From: Pseudomonas sp. Irchel 3A7
Lineage (GTDB): Bacteria; Pseudomonadota; Gammaproteobacteria; Pseudomonadales; Pseudomonadaceae
Direction of reading: 5' to 3'
Assembly: GCF_900187565.1 (NCBI RefSeq)
Contig: NZ_FYED01000022.1
Span: 38,568 to 102,567 of the forward strand
Length of the DNA: 64,000 bases
Shown here: positions 27,497-35,819 of the stretch, piece after piece
How positions within the stretch are numbered: position 1 is the first letter of the stretch
How the letters are laid out: every line of letters begins with the position of its first letter
The notes under the pieces: generated by a model
What the model was told of the DNA's origin: nothing
Databases searched by the model: none
The model's input: the letters and a program-made list of their open reading frames with translations, nothing else
Program-made: the position numbers and the translations under genes

Positions 27497-27524
27497 TTGT
27501 AACTTCGTCTCAGATAGGTACAAT
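27497..27524 (+). promoter_or_regulatory. Predicted ffs promoter
   Basis: TTGTAA (27497-27502) and TACAAT (27519-27524) are separated by 16 bases. Transcription would begin near 27531, about 25 bases before the mature 4.5S RNA end, consistent with a processed precursor. Confidence 0.55.
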
Positions 27525-27556
27525 GGCGCGGCTCGCCGACAGGTGAGCGTCGTTAT

Positions 27557-27669
27557 GGTGACCCCATCGGTCCCCCCGCAACGATCAGCCGTGAACCCGG
27601 TCAGGCCTGGAAGGGAGCAGCCGCAGCGGTGACATTGTGTGCCGGGGTGTGGCTGGTGGGGTCGCCACC
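27557..27669 (+). ncRNA. ffs: Signal recognition particle 4.5S RNA
   Basis: The RNA core of the SRP, which binds Ffh and FtsY for co-translational membrane targeting. The hallmark asymmetric loop and tetraloop are visible as GTCAGGCCTGGAAGGGAGCA, followed by GCCGCAGCGGTGAC and GTGTGCCGGGGTGTGGCTGG. The 5' GGTGACCCCATCGGT and 3' GGTGGGGTCGCCACC ends pair to close the long hairpin. Length is about 113 nt, like the E. coli RNA. Exact ends are estimated by alignment to the known fold. Confidence 0.9.
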
Positions 27670-27780
27670 TTAACGCCAAGCGAGTCCTCTCTCGCGTTAT
27701 CCGAATGAATACTTTCAATTGCGCTGCCATGGAATTTGTCTATCGCGGTTTTTTGTCGTTTCCAGTTTGGGAAGCGGCAT

Positions 27781-27825
27781 AAAAAGGAGGCCGACCTGTC
27801 AGTGCGACAAGTCGGCCTCCTTTTT
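27781..27825. terminator. Bidirectional terminator, xre gene / ffs side
   Basis: A perfect 15-base arm pair AAAAAGGAGGCCGAC/GTCGGCCTCCTTTTT with about 15 bases of loop. It can terminate the minus-strand xre gene and read-through from ffs. Confidence 0.9.
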
Positions 27826-27836
27826 CTTTTCTGGCG

Positions 27837-28151
27837 CTAAGGCTTGGACAAGGCCTGGTCAACCGCTGCGATCAGCTTTCCCAGATCCTTCGGGGTGGCT
27901 TTATGTATGACACCGAACAGATACGCCCGCTGTTCATCTTCATCGCCCGGATCGACGAAAAAAGCTTTCAGCTTCACGCCCAGCACATTGGCAAGCAAGA
28001 ACAGTACATCGACGCTGGGGGTATAGGTGCCGGTTTCGAAGCGGCTGATGGTTTTGGGGTCAAAACCGGTTCTTTCGCCAAGTTCAGCCTGAGTAAGCCC
28101 CGCGACCTTGCGGTAGCGCCGAATGGCCGGACCCAAACTTGAAATTTGCAT
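27837..28151 (-). CDS. XRE family helix-turn-helix regulator
   Basis: A 104-residue protein with a Cro/CI-type HTH over about residues 7-62 (LGPAIRRYRKVAGLTQAELG, then ERTGFDPKTISRFETGTYTP and LLANVLGV). A short acidic and then helical tail (about 65-104) is probably for dimerisation. It is a standalone gene with its own terminator, divergent from the PAS-GGDEF-EAL gene 290 bases away. The regulon is unknown. The start at 28151 has only a weak purine-rich ribosome binding site, but it places the HTH correctly at the N-terminus. Confidence 0.82.
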   Translation of the reverse strand: MQISSLGPAIRRYRKVAGLTQAELGERTGFDPKTISRFETGTYTPSVDVLFLLANVLGVKLKAFFVDPGDEDEQRAYLFGVIHKATPKDLGKLIAAVDQALSKP

Positions 28152-28441
28152 CGCTCAATTCCCATTCAGAATCAAGAACTTAACGATAGATTTTTGCATT
28201 AGACAACTGCATGATCCATCACCTTGCTTTGCAAAATGTGATGTGTTTCGTAGAATCGCCGCCCAAAAGGGTGGTTTAGTGACTTGTTCCAGCAAGTTCG
28301 AACAATGCGAGTGAGCTATTATCGCGCCCACTCGCAGGGTTGCGAGAACCTGGGCTCGCTACTGAAACCTTGCAAAATATTACCAGTATTGGTGCTGCTG
28401 CCTTAAACGGGTCCCACCGCCAGCGACAGCGAGTCTGACTC

Positions 28442-30142
28442 ATGGATGAGAAGTACCGCAGGGCCGTGGATGCCGCCGCGATTTTTTCCGAAACCGATCC
28501 GACCGGCCGGATTACCCACGTCAACGATCAATTCTGCGCGATCTCCGGCTATAGCCGCGAGGAGTTGCTCGGGCAAAACCATCGCCTGCTCAATTCCGGC
28601 ATGCACTCGGCCGAGTTCTTCGCTGGAATGTGGCGCACCATCGCCTCGGGCAATGTCTGGAAGGGCGAAATCTGCAACCGCGCGAAAGATGGCAGCCTGT
28701 ACTGGGTCGAAAGCACCATGGTGCCGGTGCTCGATAAAACCACCGGACGCATCGAGCGTTATTTATCGATTCGCTTCGATATCAGCGAAAAGCGTCAACT
28801 GCTGCATTCCCTGCAATGGCGGGTCGGACATGACGTGCTGACCGGGCTGCCCAATCGTGCGTTTCTCTCGGATTTGCTGGACCAGGCGCTGGAATTCTCG
28901 CGGCAGGAAAGCATCCCGCTGGCGGTGTGCATGCTCGATCTCGATGGTTTCAAGGCCGTCAACGATGGCTACGGGCATGCCAGCGGCGATCTTTTATTGG
29001 TGGAAGTTGCCAAACGATTGCGCGGCATCCTGCGTGGCGAAGATGTGGTGGCGCGACTGGCCGGTGACGAGTTTGTGCTGGTGTTGCGTTATGTGCGCGA
29101 CTTGCCGGAATTGCACGCGGCGCTGAACCGGGTGCTGGAAGCGATCTGCGCGCCTTACTCGCTCAGTGGCAAGGACATCAATGTGTTTGCCAGCATCGGC
29201 GTCACGCTGTTCCCCCATGATAATGAAGATGCCGAAACGCTGTTGCGCCATGCCGATCAGGCGATGTACGTGGCCAAGCAGAGTGGCCGCAAGCGCTTTC
29301 ATTTATTTGATGTGTCCCGGGATCGAGAGGTCAAGGCCACCCACCAGACGGTCGAGCAGGTGCGTCAGGCGCTTGCTTGCGACGAGTTGCGCCTGCATTT
29401 CCAGCCCAAGGTCGACATGCGTCGTGGCAAAGTCGTCGGTTTCGAGGCGTTGCTGCGCTGGCAACATCCGCAAAATGGCATCGTGCCTGCCCGTGAGTTT
29501 TTGCCGGTGGTCGAAGAGACCGACCTGATCATCGATATCGGTGAGTGGGTGATGGATCAGGTGCTGGCGCAGATGGAGCAGTGGCGGCACGCCGGGCATG
29601 ACTGGCCGGTGAGCGTCAACATCGCGGCGCGGCATTTTCAGCGGGCGGACTTTGTCGAACGGCTAAAGGGTGTGCTGGCAAGGCATGTCGGGGTTGCGCC
29701 GCAACGGCTGGACCTGGAAATTGTCGAGTCGGTCGCCATCGAGAACATCCAGCATGTGAGCGACTGCTTGCAAGCCTGTCAGGCGCTGGGGGTGCAATTC
29801 TCATTGGGGGATTTCGGCACGGGTTATTCGTCCCTGAGCTACCTCAAGCGTCTGCGCACCCAAACCATCAAGATCGATAAATCTTTTGTGCGCGATATTC
29901 TGCATGACCGTGACGACCTTGCCCTGACCACCGCGATCATCGGCCTGGCGCGGGCATTTGGCCGGCAGGTGATTGCCGAAGGATTGGAGAGCGTCGAGCA
30001 CGGGGAGTTGCTGCTGCAGTTGGGTTGCGAAGTGGCGCAGGGCTATTTCATTGCCCGGCCGATGCCACCCGTGGAAGTGCCGGGCTGGGTGGCAGGGTTT
30101 GTTGCGCCGCCGCAGTGGCGGTCACTGGATCAAACTGCCTGA
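28442..30142 (+). CDS. PAS-GGDEF-EAL c-di-GMP signalling protein with altered EAL metal site
   Basis: A cytosolic 566-residue protein: PAS (about residues 5-120, ITHVNDQFCAISGYSREELLG), GGDEF (about 125-290) and EAL (about 300-545). The GGDEF loop reads AGDEF, with an RGED inhibitory-site motif five residues earlier. The EAL domain keeps FEALLRW, a VNIAARHF asparagine, DLEIVES, IKIDKSF and VIAEGLES. The usual DDFGTG loop is GDFGTG: Gly456 (codon GGG at 29807-29809) replaces the first metal-binding Asp. Phosphodiesterase activity may therefore be weak or lost. There is no membrane segment, and neighbours give no pathway. Confidence 0.88.
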   Translation: MDEKYRRAVDAAAIFSETDPTGRITHVNDQFCAISGYSREELLGQNHRLLNSGMHSAEFFAGMWRTIASGNVWKGEICNRAKDGSLYWVESTMVPVLDKTTGRIERYLSIRFDISEKRQLLHSLQWRVGHDVLTGLPNRAFLSDLLDQALEFSRQESIPLAVCMLDLDGFKAVNDGYGHASGDLLLVEVAKRLRGILRGEDVVARLAGDEFVLVLRYVRDLPELHAALNRVLEAICAPYSLSGKDINVFASIGVTLFPHDNEDAETLLRHADQAMYVAKQSGRKRFHLFDVSRDREVKATHQTVEQVRQALACDELRLHFQPKVDMRRGKVVGFEALLRWQHPQNGIVPAREFLPVVEETDLIIDIGEWVMDQVLAQMEQWRHAGHDWPVSVNIAARHFQRADFVERLKGVLARHVGVAPQRLDLEIVESVAIENIQHVSDCLQACQALGVQFSLGDFGTGYSSLSYLKRLRTQTIKIDKSFVRDILHDRDDLALTTAIIGLARAFGRQVIAEGLESVEHGELLLQLGCEVAQGYFIARPMPPVEVPGWVAGFVAPPQWRSLDQTA

Positions 30143-30169
30143 ATTCCTTTTGGCAGGATGAAGAGCAAA

Positions 30170-30273
30170 TGTGGGAGCGAGCCTGCTCGCGAAAGCGGTG
30201 GATCAGTCAGCATCGATATTGGATGTGAGGGATTCTTCGTCGGAACGCCGCCCGGAGCCGGCTCGCTCCCACA
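30170..30273. repeat. REP doublet with a degenerate right arm
   Basis: The left arm TGTGGGAGCGAGCCTGCTCG is intact. The right arm, ending GGCTCGCTCCCACA, has lost the TTCGCGAGCA part and reads through CGCCCGGAGCC instead. It lies between convergent genes. Confidence 0.75.
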
Positions 30274-30293
30274 GTGGTGCTCTGTGGGGAAGG

Positions 30294-31034
30294 TTATGAT
30301 TTGCCACCAATATAAAGTCGAATGATGTCATCAATCTCCCCGGACATTTTCATGCGCACCAACGTACGCAGAATCCGTTGTACCGGCACCTTCGGATCAT
30401 TGCGTACGTAGCAACCGACGCTTTGCTCCTGCAGCACCGCTACACCTTGCAGTTGTCGGCCCGGCAGCAGCCGCTGATTGAACCAGTCCAGCGTCCATTG
30501 ATTGCTGACGGCATAGCGATTGCGCCCGGCGTGAAGTTTTTCCAGCACTTGCTCCTGATTGCGAGCGTCGTCGCGTAGCAGCTGATTGGCATCGAACAGC
30601 GGTTGCAGGGTCGGGTAGCTATAGCCGAGCACGGTGCCGATGGGTTGTCGCGACAGGTTCGCCGGTATCACCGAGGTTTGCGGGTCAGGGCGGCTGATCA
30701 GTAAATCGGGTTGAGTAAAGAGCGGGATGCTCCAGAGGTAGTCGCCGGACTGGTTCGGCAACCAGGATTGCGCGGCATAACAGCGGACATCGACCTCGCC
30801 ATGCTCCATGGCGCTTTGCACGCGCCCTCTGGGCAAAACGTGGAACTGCGCCGGGACGCCAACCTGGGTCGCGAGGCTGAGCATCACGTCATACAAAATG
30901 CCCTGGGTCGGCCGGCCATGTTCAAGCTGCACCATCGGCATTGCCCAACTGTCAGGCACCACAAAGCGCAACGGCGCTTGCGCGGCGACGCCGTTCAAGC
31001 TGATCGACAGCAGTGCCACCAAGGCCAGCCGCAT
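30294..31034 (-). CDS. Periplasmic amino-acid-type substrate-binding protein (SBP_bac_3 family)
   Basis: A 246-residue secreted protein with signal peptide MRLALVALLSISLNGVAA and a two-lobe bacterial solute-binding fold (LRFVVPDSWAMPMVQLEHGR; IGTVLGYSYPTLQPLF). No permease or ATPase genes adjoin it, so it could be an orphan uptake component or a sensor-type binding protein. The open frame continues far upstream opposite dnaX, but that extension is a shadow. The ATG at 31034 directly precedes the signal peptide. It is divergent from dnaX. Confidence 0.8.
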   Translation of the reverse strand: MRLALVALLSISLNGVAAQAPLRFVVPDSWAMPMVQLEHGRPTQGILYDVMLSLATQVGVPAQFHVLPRGRVQSAMEHGEVDVRCYAAQSWLPNQSGDYLWSIPLFTQPDLLISRPDPQTSVIPANLSRQPIGTVLGYSYPTLQPLFDANQLLRDDARNQEQVLEKLHAGRNRYAVSNQWTLDWFNQRLLPGRQLQGVAVLQEQSVGCYVRNDPKVPVQRILRTLVRMKMSGEIDDIIRLYIGGKS

Positions 31035-31169
31035 AAACGCTCCGCTATCTTCGAAACAAAAAGCCCGCAAAACGTAGCTTACCCAGATTAGACGAGCGCA
31101 CCGGATGCAATTTTGGCCTTGCTCCGCTAGCATTAGCCGCTTCTGCTTCTTTCGTTGCGATGGTTTTCG

Positions 31170-33245
31170 ATGAGTTATCAGGTTCTTGCACGTAAATGGC
31201 GTCCGCGCTCGTTCCGCGAAATGGTCGGCCAGACCCATGTGCTCAAGGCTCTGATCAATGCCTTGGACAGCCAGCGGCTGCACCACGCCTACCTGTTCAC
31301 CGGTACCCGCGGGGTCGGCAAGACCACCATCGCGCGGATCATCGCCAAATGCCTGAACTGTGAAACAGGTATCACTTCCACGCCCTGTGGCGAGTGTTCG
31401 GTATGCCGCGAGATCGATGAAGGCCGCTTCGTCGACCTGATCGAGATCGACGCCGCCAGCCGCACCAAGGTCGAGGATACCCGCGAGCTGCTCGACAACG
31501 TGCAGTACGCGCCGAGCCGCGGGCGCTTCAAGGTCTACCTGATCGACGAAGTGCACATGCTCTCCAGCCATTCCTTCAATGCGCTGCTCAAAACCCTTGA
31601 AGAGCCGCCACCCTACGTCAAGTTCATCCTGGCCACCACCGACCCGCAGAAACTTCCTGCAACGATTCTCTCGCGGTGCCTGCAGTTCTCCCTGAAGAAC
31701 ATGACGCCGGAGCGGGTGGTCGAGCATTTGACCCACGTGCTGGGTGTCGAGAACGTGCCGTTTGAAGACGATGCCCTGTGGTTGCTGGGCCGCGCCGCCG
31801 ACGGTTCGATGCGCGATGCCATGAGTCTCACCGACCAGGCGATTGCCTTTGGTGAAGGCAAGGTCATGGCCGCCGATGTGCGGGCGATGCTCGGGACCCT
31901 CGATCACGGTCAGGTCTATGACGTTCTTCATGCGTTGATCGAAGGCGACGCCAAGGCTTTGCTCGAAGCTGTCCGTCATCTGGCGGAACAAGGCCCGGAC
32001 TGGAATGGCGTGCTCTCGGAAATTCTCAACGTGCTGCACCGTGTCGCCATCGCCCAGGCCTTGCCTGAGGGCGTCGACAACGGGCACGGCGACCGTGACC
32101 GGGTATTGGCGCTGGCCCAGGCCCTGCCAGCCGAAGACGTGCAGTTCTACTACCAGATGGGCCTGATTGGCCGTCGCGACCTGCCATTGGCGCCGGACCC
32201 AAGGGGCGGCTTCGAAATGGTGCTGTTGCGCATGCTCGCGTTCCGGCCCGCCGACACCGCGGACGCCCCGAGGCAACCGCTAAAGCCAGTGGGGATCAGC
32301 CAGGCCACAGTTGATTCCGCCAAATCCGTGGCTGCCGCGCCCGTTGTTGCGCCGGTAGTCGCTGCGGCAGTTGCACCCGTCGTACCTGCGCCAGTTGTCA
32401 CACCGGAGCCCGCGCCTGTGCCTGAACCGGTCGTGCCGCAGGTGATCGCGCAGGCGGTGGTCGAGCCAGTGGTGGTCGAAGAGGTCGTCGACCTGCCGTG
32501 GAACGACCCGGTCGAGCCGGCCCCGGTCCAGCAGCCAGCGGTCGAGCCCGTGCTGGAAACCGCCGCTGAACAACCCGAATTGCCACCGATGCCGTTGCCG
32601 ACGCCGGACACCGCGGTGCCGGACGCTCCAGAGTGGGCCGCGGCGCCGATCCCGGAACCGACCGTGGCCGAAGTCGATGCCGCCACACCGGGCATGGACC
32701 TGGACGACGAGCCGCCGCTGGACGAGGACTACATCGAGCCGGACATGGACTCGGCTTACAGCTACCTGGATGATTTGGCCAGCGAACATGCCGCCGAGCC
32801 GACACCGGAACCCGAGCCTGAGCCTGCCGCCGCGCCGGCCACGGGGTTGGCCCTGCAATGGCTGGAACTGTTCCCGAAACTGTCGATCTCCGGCATGACC
32901 GGCAGCATCGCCGCCAACTGTACCTTGATCGCCGTGGATGGCGACCATTGGCTGTTGCACCTGGACCCGGCCCACAGCGCCTTGTTCAATGCCACGCAAC
33001 AGCGTCGCCTCAACGATGCGTTGAACCAGTATCACGGGCGTACCCTGACCCTGACCATGGAGCTGATCAAGCCCGAGCAGGAGACCCCGGCCCAGGCGGC
33101 GTCACGTCGTCGCGCCGACCGCCAGCGCGAGGCCGAGGAGTCGATCCACGGCGATCCGTTCATCCAGCAAATGATGCAGCAGTTCGGTGCGGTGATCCGT
33201 AACGATACTATTGAACCTGTCGAAGCCCTGGTCAGTCAGGGCTAA
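31170..33245 (+). CDS. dnaX: DNA polymerase III tau subunit
   Basis: Clamp-loader ATPase and replisome organiser, 691 residues. Walker A GTRGVGKTT lies at residues 45-53, the zinc-binding cysteines in CLNCETG..PCGECSVC, and Walker B in LIDEVHML. The region from about 375 to 560 is a low-complexity P/V/A/E linker, and the C-terminal tail binds polymerase alpha and DnaB. The ATG at 31170 gives MSYQVLARKWRPRSF, the conserved start. I see no A-rich slippery heptamer like that producing gamma in E. coli. It lies upstream of ybaB and recR, a conserved cluster. Confidence 0.96.
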   Translation: MSYQVLARKWRPRSFREMVGQTHVLKALINALDSQRLHHAYLFTGTRGVGKTTIARIIAKCLNCETGITSTPCGECSVCREIDEGRFVDLIEIDAASRTKVEDTRELLDNVQYAPSRGRFKVYLIDEVHMLSSHSFNALLKTLEEPPPYVKFILATTDPQKLPATILSRCLQFSLKNMTPERVVEHLTHVLGVENVPFEDDALWLLGRAADGSMRDAMSLTDQAIAFGEGKVMAADVRAMLGTLDHGQVYDVLHALIEGDAKALLEAVRHLAEQGPDWNGVLSEILNVLHRVAIAQALPEGVDNGHGDRDRVLALAQALPAEDVQFYYQMGLIGRRDLPLAPDPRGGFEMVLLRMLAFRPADTADAPRQPLKPVGISQATVDSAKSVAAAPVVAPVVAAAVAPVVPAPVVTPEPAPVPEPVVPQVIAQAVVEPVVVEEVVDLPWNDPVEPAPVQQPAVEPVLETAAEQPELPPMPLPTPDTAVPDAPEWAAAPIPEPTVAEVDAATPGMDLDDEPPLDEDYIEPDMDSAYSYLDDLASEHAAEPTPEPEPEPAAAPATGLALQWLELFPKLSISGMTGSIAANCTLIAVDGDHWLLHLDPAHSALFNATQQRRLNDALNQYHGRTLTLTMELIKPEQETPAQAASRRRADRQREAEESIHGDPFIQQMMQQFGAVIRNDTIEPVEALVSQG

Positions 33246-33312
33246 TAACTGAAGGCGTTCGGCTACAAGCACCGGGCGCCGCTTTAATCCAAGTACTTTT
33301 GAGGTGATTACC

Positions 33313-33651
33313 ATGATGAAAGGTGGCATGGCCGGCCTGATGAAGCAGGCGCAGCAGATGCAGGAAAAAATGGCCAAGATGCAGGAAGAGCTGGCCAACG
33401 CCGAAGTCACCGGTAAAGCCGGTGGCGATATGGTCACCGTGGTGATGACCGGTCGTCATGACGTCAAGAGCGTGAGCATCGACCCAAGCCTGGTCGAAGG
33501 CATGAGCGAAGACGACAAGGAAATGCTGGAAGCCGTTGTCGCTGCCGCCGTCAACGACGCGGTGCGCAAGATCGAAGCCAACAGCCAGGAAAAAATGGGC
33601 AGCATGACTGCCGGCATGCAACTGCCACCGGGCATGAAGCTGCCGTTCTGA
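33313..33651 (+). CDS. ybaB: YbaB/EbfC family nucleoid-associated protein
   Basis: A small DNA-binding protein (112 residues) starting MMKGGMAGLMKQAQQMQEKM and ending GMQLPPGMKLPF, nearly the E. coli YbaB pattern. It forms dimers on DNA and is normally found between dnaX and recR. The first in-frame start is a GTG at 33304, but GAGGTG at 33301-33306 is a ribosome binding site spaced for the ATG at 33313, so that start is chosen. A terminator follows at 33682, so recR is transcribed separately here. Confidence 0.94.
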   Translation: MMKGGMAGLMKQAQQMQEKMAKMQEELANAEVTGKAGGDMVTVVMTGRHDVKSVSIDPSLVEGMSEDDKEMLEAVVAAAVNDAVRKIEANSQEKMGSMTAGMQLPPGMKLPF

Positions 33652-33681
33652 TTCGCCACAGCGCTTCGGATGGGCTAAATG

Positions 33682-33714
33682 AAAATGCCAGGCATTGCGC
33701 CTGGCATTTTTGTT
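33682..33714 (+). terminator. Rho-independent terminator after ybaB
   Basis: The stem AAATGCCAGGC/GCCTGGCATTT with a short loop is followed by TTTTTG, about 30 bases after the ybaB stop. It ends the dnaX-ybaB unit. Confidence 0.88.
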
Positions 33715-33749
33715 TCCGGCTGTTGGAAATGCGAAGTCTGTGAAATCGC

Positions 33750-33815
33750 CTTCGCGAGCAGGCTCGCTCCCACAGGTGGTCGAATTCCAATGTGGGAGCG
33801 AGCCTGCTCGCGAAG
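33750..33815. repeat. REP doublet, GTGGGAGCGAGCCTGCTCGCG family, arms inside-out
   Basis: The left arm CTTCGCGAGCAGGCTCGCTC precedes the right arm GAGCGAGCCTGCTCGCGAAG. Compared with the copy at 10529 the GTGGG ends face inward. The spacer is only about 15 bases. Confidence 0.88.
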
Positions 33816-33913
33816 AAGACAACCCGGCCTTAAAGTAGAAACATCGAACGCACTATTGCCCCAAAGGTCTGCTCCCTATACCCCCGAACTCATCGACCAA
33901 AGGAGACGCTGAC

Positions 33914-34948
33914 ATGTCCGATCCATTGACCCTCAACCAACGCATCGTCCTGGCCTCGCGCCCGGTCGGCGCGCCGACGCCGGAGAACTTTCGCCTGGAA
34001 CGGGTCGCGCTACCCGATCTGGCGGACGGTCAGGTGTTGCTCAAAACCCTTTATCTGTCGCTGGACCCGTACATGCGCGGACGCATGAGTGATGCTCCGT
34101 CCTACGCAGCCCCGGTGGAAATCGGCGAGGTGATGACCGGTGGCGCGGTCAGTCGGGTCGAGCGCTCGCTCAATCCCAAGTTTCAGGAAGGCGATCTGGT
34201 GGTGGGTGCCACGGGCTGGCAAAGCCACAGCATCAATGACGGTCGCAGCATCATGCCGATTCCCTCAACGCTGCCCAGCCCGTCCATGGCCCTGGGCGTC
34301 CTGGGCATGCCGGGCATGACTGCCTACATGGGATTGATGGACATCGGTCAACCCAAGGCCGGTGAAACCCTGGTAGTGGCGGCTGCATCCGGCGCGGTGG
34401 GCTCGGTGGTTGGCCAAGTGGCGAAGATCAAGGGCTTGCGGGTGGTCGGTGTGGCGGGAGGCGCAGACAAGTGCCGCTACGTGATTCAAGATCTGGGTTT
34501 TGATGCCTGCATCGACCACAGGAGCCCGGACTTCGTCGATGAACTGGCTCAGGCGTGCCCCAAGGGTATCGACATCTATTACGAAAACGTCGGTGGCAAA
34601 GTCTTCGACGCGGTCGTGCCGTTACTCAATCCCAAGGCGCGGATTCCGCTGTGCGGCCTGATTGCTTCCTATAATGCTAGCGAAGCGCCGAGCGGGCAGG
34701 ATCGCCTGCCGCAATTGCAGCGTACGCTGCTGACCAAGCGCGTGCGGATCCAGGGCTTCATCGTGTTCGACGATTACGGCGACCGTCAGCCTGAGTTCGC
34801 CAGCGCCATGGCGCCGTGGGTGCGTGACGGCAAGGTGAAATTCCGTGAAGATGTGGTCGATGGCCTGGAAAATGCGCCCCAGGCGTTCATCGGTCTGCTG
34901 GAAGGACGCAACTTCGGCAAACTGGTGGTACGGGTCGCCCAGAACTAA
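33914..34948 (+). CDS. NADP-dependent MDR-family oxidoreductase (CurA/YncB-like)
   Basis: A medium-chain, zinc-independent dehydrogenase/reductase of 344 residues, of the group that reduces alpha,beta-unsaturated carbonyls with NADPH. It has the N-terminal family signature LYLSLDPYMRGRM, the nucleotide-binding VAAASGAVGSVVGQVAK, and the YYENVGGKVFDAV segment. The catalytic zinc cysteines of alcohol dehydrogenases are absent. AAAGGAGA precedes the ATG. It lies between ybaB and recR, interrupting the usual adjacency, 75 bases before the recR start. The physiological substrate is not deducible. Confidence 0.88.
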   Translation: MSDPLTLNQRIVLASRPVGAPTPENFRLERVALPDLADGQVLLKTLYLSLDPYMRGRMSDAPSYAAPVEIGEVMTGGAVSRVERSLNPKFQEGDLVVGATGWQSHSINDGRSIMPIPSTLPSPSMALGVLGMPGMTAYMGLMDIGQPKAGETLVVAAASGAVGSVVGQVAKIKGLRVVGVAGGADKCRYVIQDLGFDACIDHRSPDFVDELAQACPKGIDIYYENVGGKVFDAVVPLLNPKARIPLCGLIASYNASEAPSGQDRLPQLQRTLLTKRVRIQGFIVFDDYGDRQPEFASAMAPWVRDGKVKFREDVVDGLENAPQAFIGLLEGRNFGKLVVRVAQN

Positions 34949-35023
34949 TTGATGCTGCAATTTGACGCTAAACAGAGGCGCGGGTATAAACCGCGTCTCG
35001 TTGTTTTGTCGGATTTTTCCCCC

Positions 35024-35626
35024 ATGAGCTTCAGCCCTTTGATTCGCCAACTGATCGATGCCCTGCGCGTTTTGCCAGGCGTGGGTCAGAAAACCGCCCA
35101 GCGCATGGCGTTGCAGTTGCTTGAGCGTGATCGCAGCGGCGGCTCGCGATTGGCACAGGCCCTGAGCCAGGCCATGGAAGGGGTCGGTCACTGCCGTTTG
35201 TGCCGCACGCTGACCGAAGATGATCTTTGCCCGCAGTGCGCCGATACCCGGCGCGACGATACGCTGCTCTGCGTGGTGGAGGGGCCAATGGATGTCTACG
35301 CCGTGGAGCAGACCGGTTTTCGCGGCCGCTATTTCGTGCTCAAGGGACACCTGTCGCCCCTCGATGGCCTGGGGCCGGAAGCCATTGGCATTCCCCAGTT
35401 GATGGCGCGGATCGAGGAAGCGGGTACGTTCACCGAAGTGATCCTCGCCACCAACCCGACGGTGGAAGGGGAGGCCACGGCGCACTACATCGCCCAGTTG
35501 CTCAGCAGCAAAGGCCTGATCGCTTCGCGTATTGCCCATGGCGTGCCGCTTGGGGGCGAGTTGGAACTGGTGGATGGTGGGACACTGGCGCATTCGTTTG
35601 CGGGGCGTAAACCGATTTCGCTTTAG
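35024..35626 (+). CDS. recR: Recombination mediator protein RecR
   Basis: Works with RecF and RecO to load RecA on gapped DNA. The 200-residue product has an N-terminal helix-hairpin-helix (LRVLPGVGQKTAQRMA), a four-cysteine zinc motif (CRLCRTLTEDDLCPQC) and a TOPRIM domain (LCVVEGPMDVYAVE; ILATNPTVEGEAT). The ATG at 35024 starts MSFSPLIRQLIDAL, matching the family, although the frame is open back to 34949. A REP doublet follows. Confidence 0.96.
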   Translation: MSFSPLIRQLIDALRVLPGVGQKTAQRMALQLLERDRSGGSRLAQALSQAMEGVGHCRLCRTLTEDDLCPQCADTRRDDTLLCVVEGPMDVYAVEQTGFRGRYFVLKGHLSPLDGLGPEAIGIPQLMARIEEAGTFTEVILATNPTVEGEATAHYIAQLLSSKGLIASRIAHGVPLGGELELVDGGTLAHSFAGRKPISL

Positions 35627-35650
35627 TTTGTGTGTCGTCTGTTATGACGC

Positions 35651-35727
35651 CTTCGCGAGCAGGCTCGCTCCCACATTGGATTTTCGGTGTATACGAATCC
35701 CTTGTGGGAGCGAGCCTGCTCGCGAAG
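35651..35727. repeat. REP doublet, GTGGGAGCGAGCCTGCTCGCG family, arms inside-out
   Basis: Left CTTCGCGAGCAGGCTCGCTC and right GAGCGAGCCTGCTCGCGAAG arms around about 25 bases. It lies between recR and the acyl-CoA dehydrogenase gene. Confidence 0.88.
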
Positions 35728-35819
35728 GGTGCACCTCGGACTCCCTGATTCACACAATCCTGTTGTAAACCAAGCAAGCGCTCGGTTAACTTCGCTGAAC
35801 CCTTCAGTGGAGTTCGCCG

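Larger units (their letters stand above)
27420..27836. other. Intergenic region carrying ffs and flanking signals
   Basis: This stretch has no protein gene. It holds a sigma-70-like promoter, the 4.5S RNA gene, an imperfect TAACG/CGTTA hairpin just after the RNA (27671-27700), and a strong bidirectional terminator (27781-27825). Confidence 0.7.

Noticed and set aside
31035..32276. Upstream extension of the binding-protein frame opposite dnaX
   Set aside because: The signal peptide begins exactly at the ATG at 31034. The extension lies antisense to the conserved ATPase domain of dnaX.
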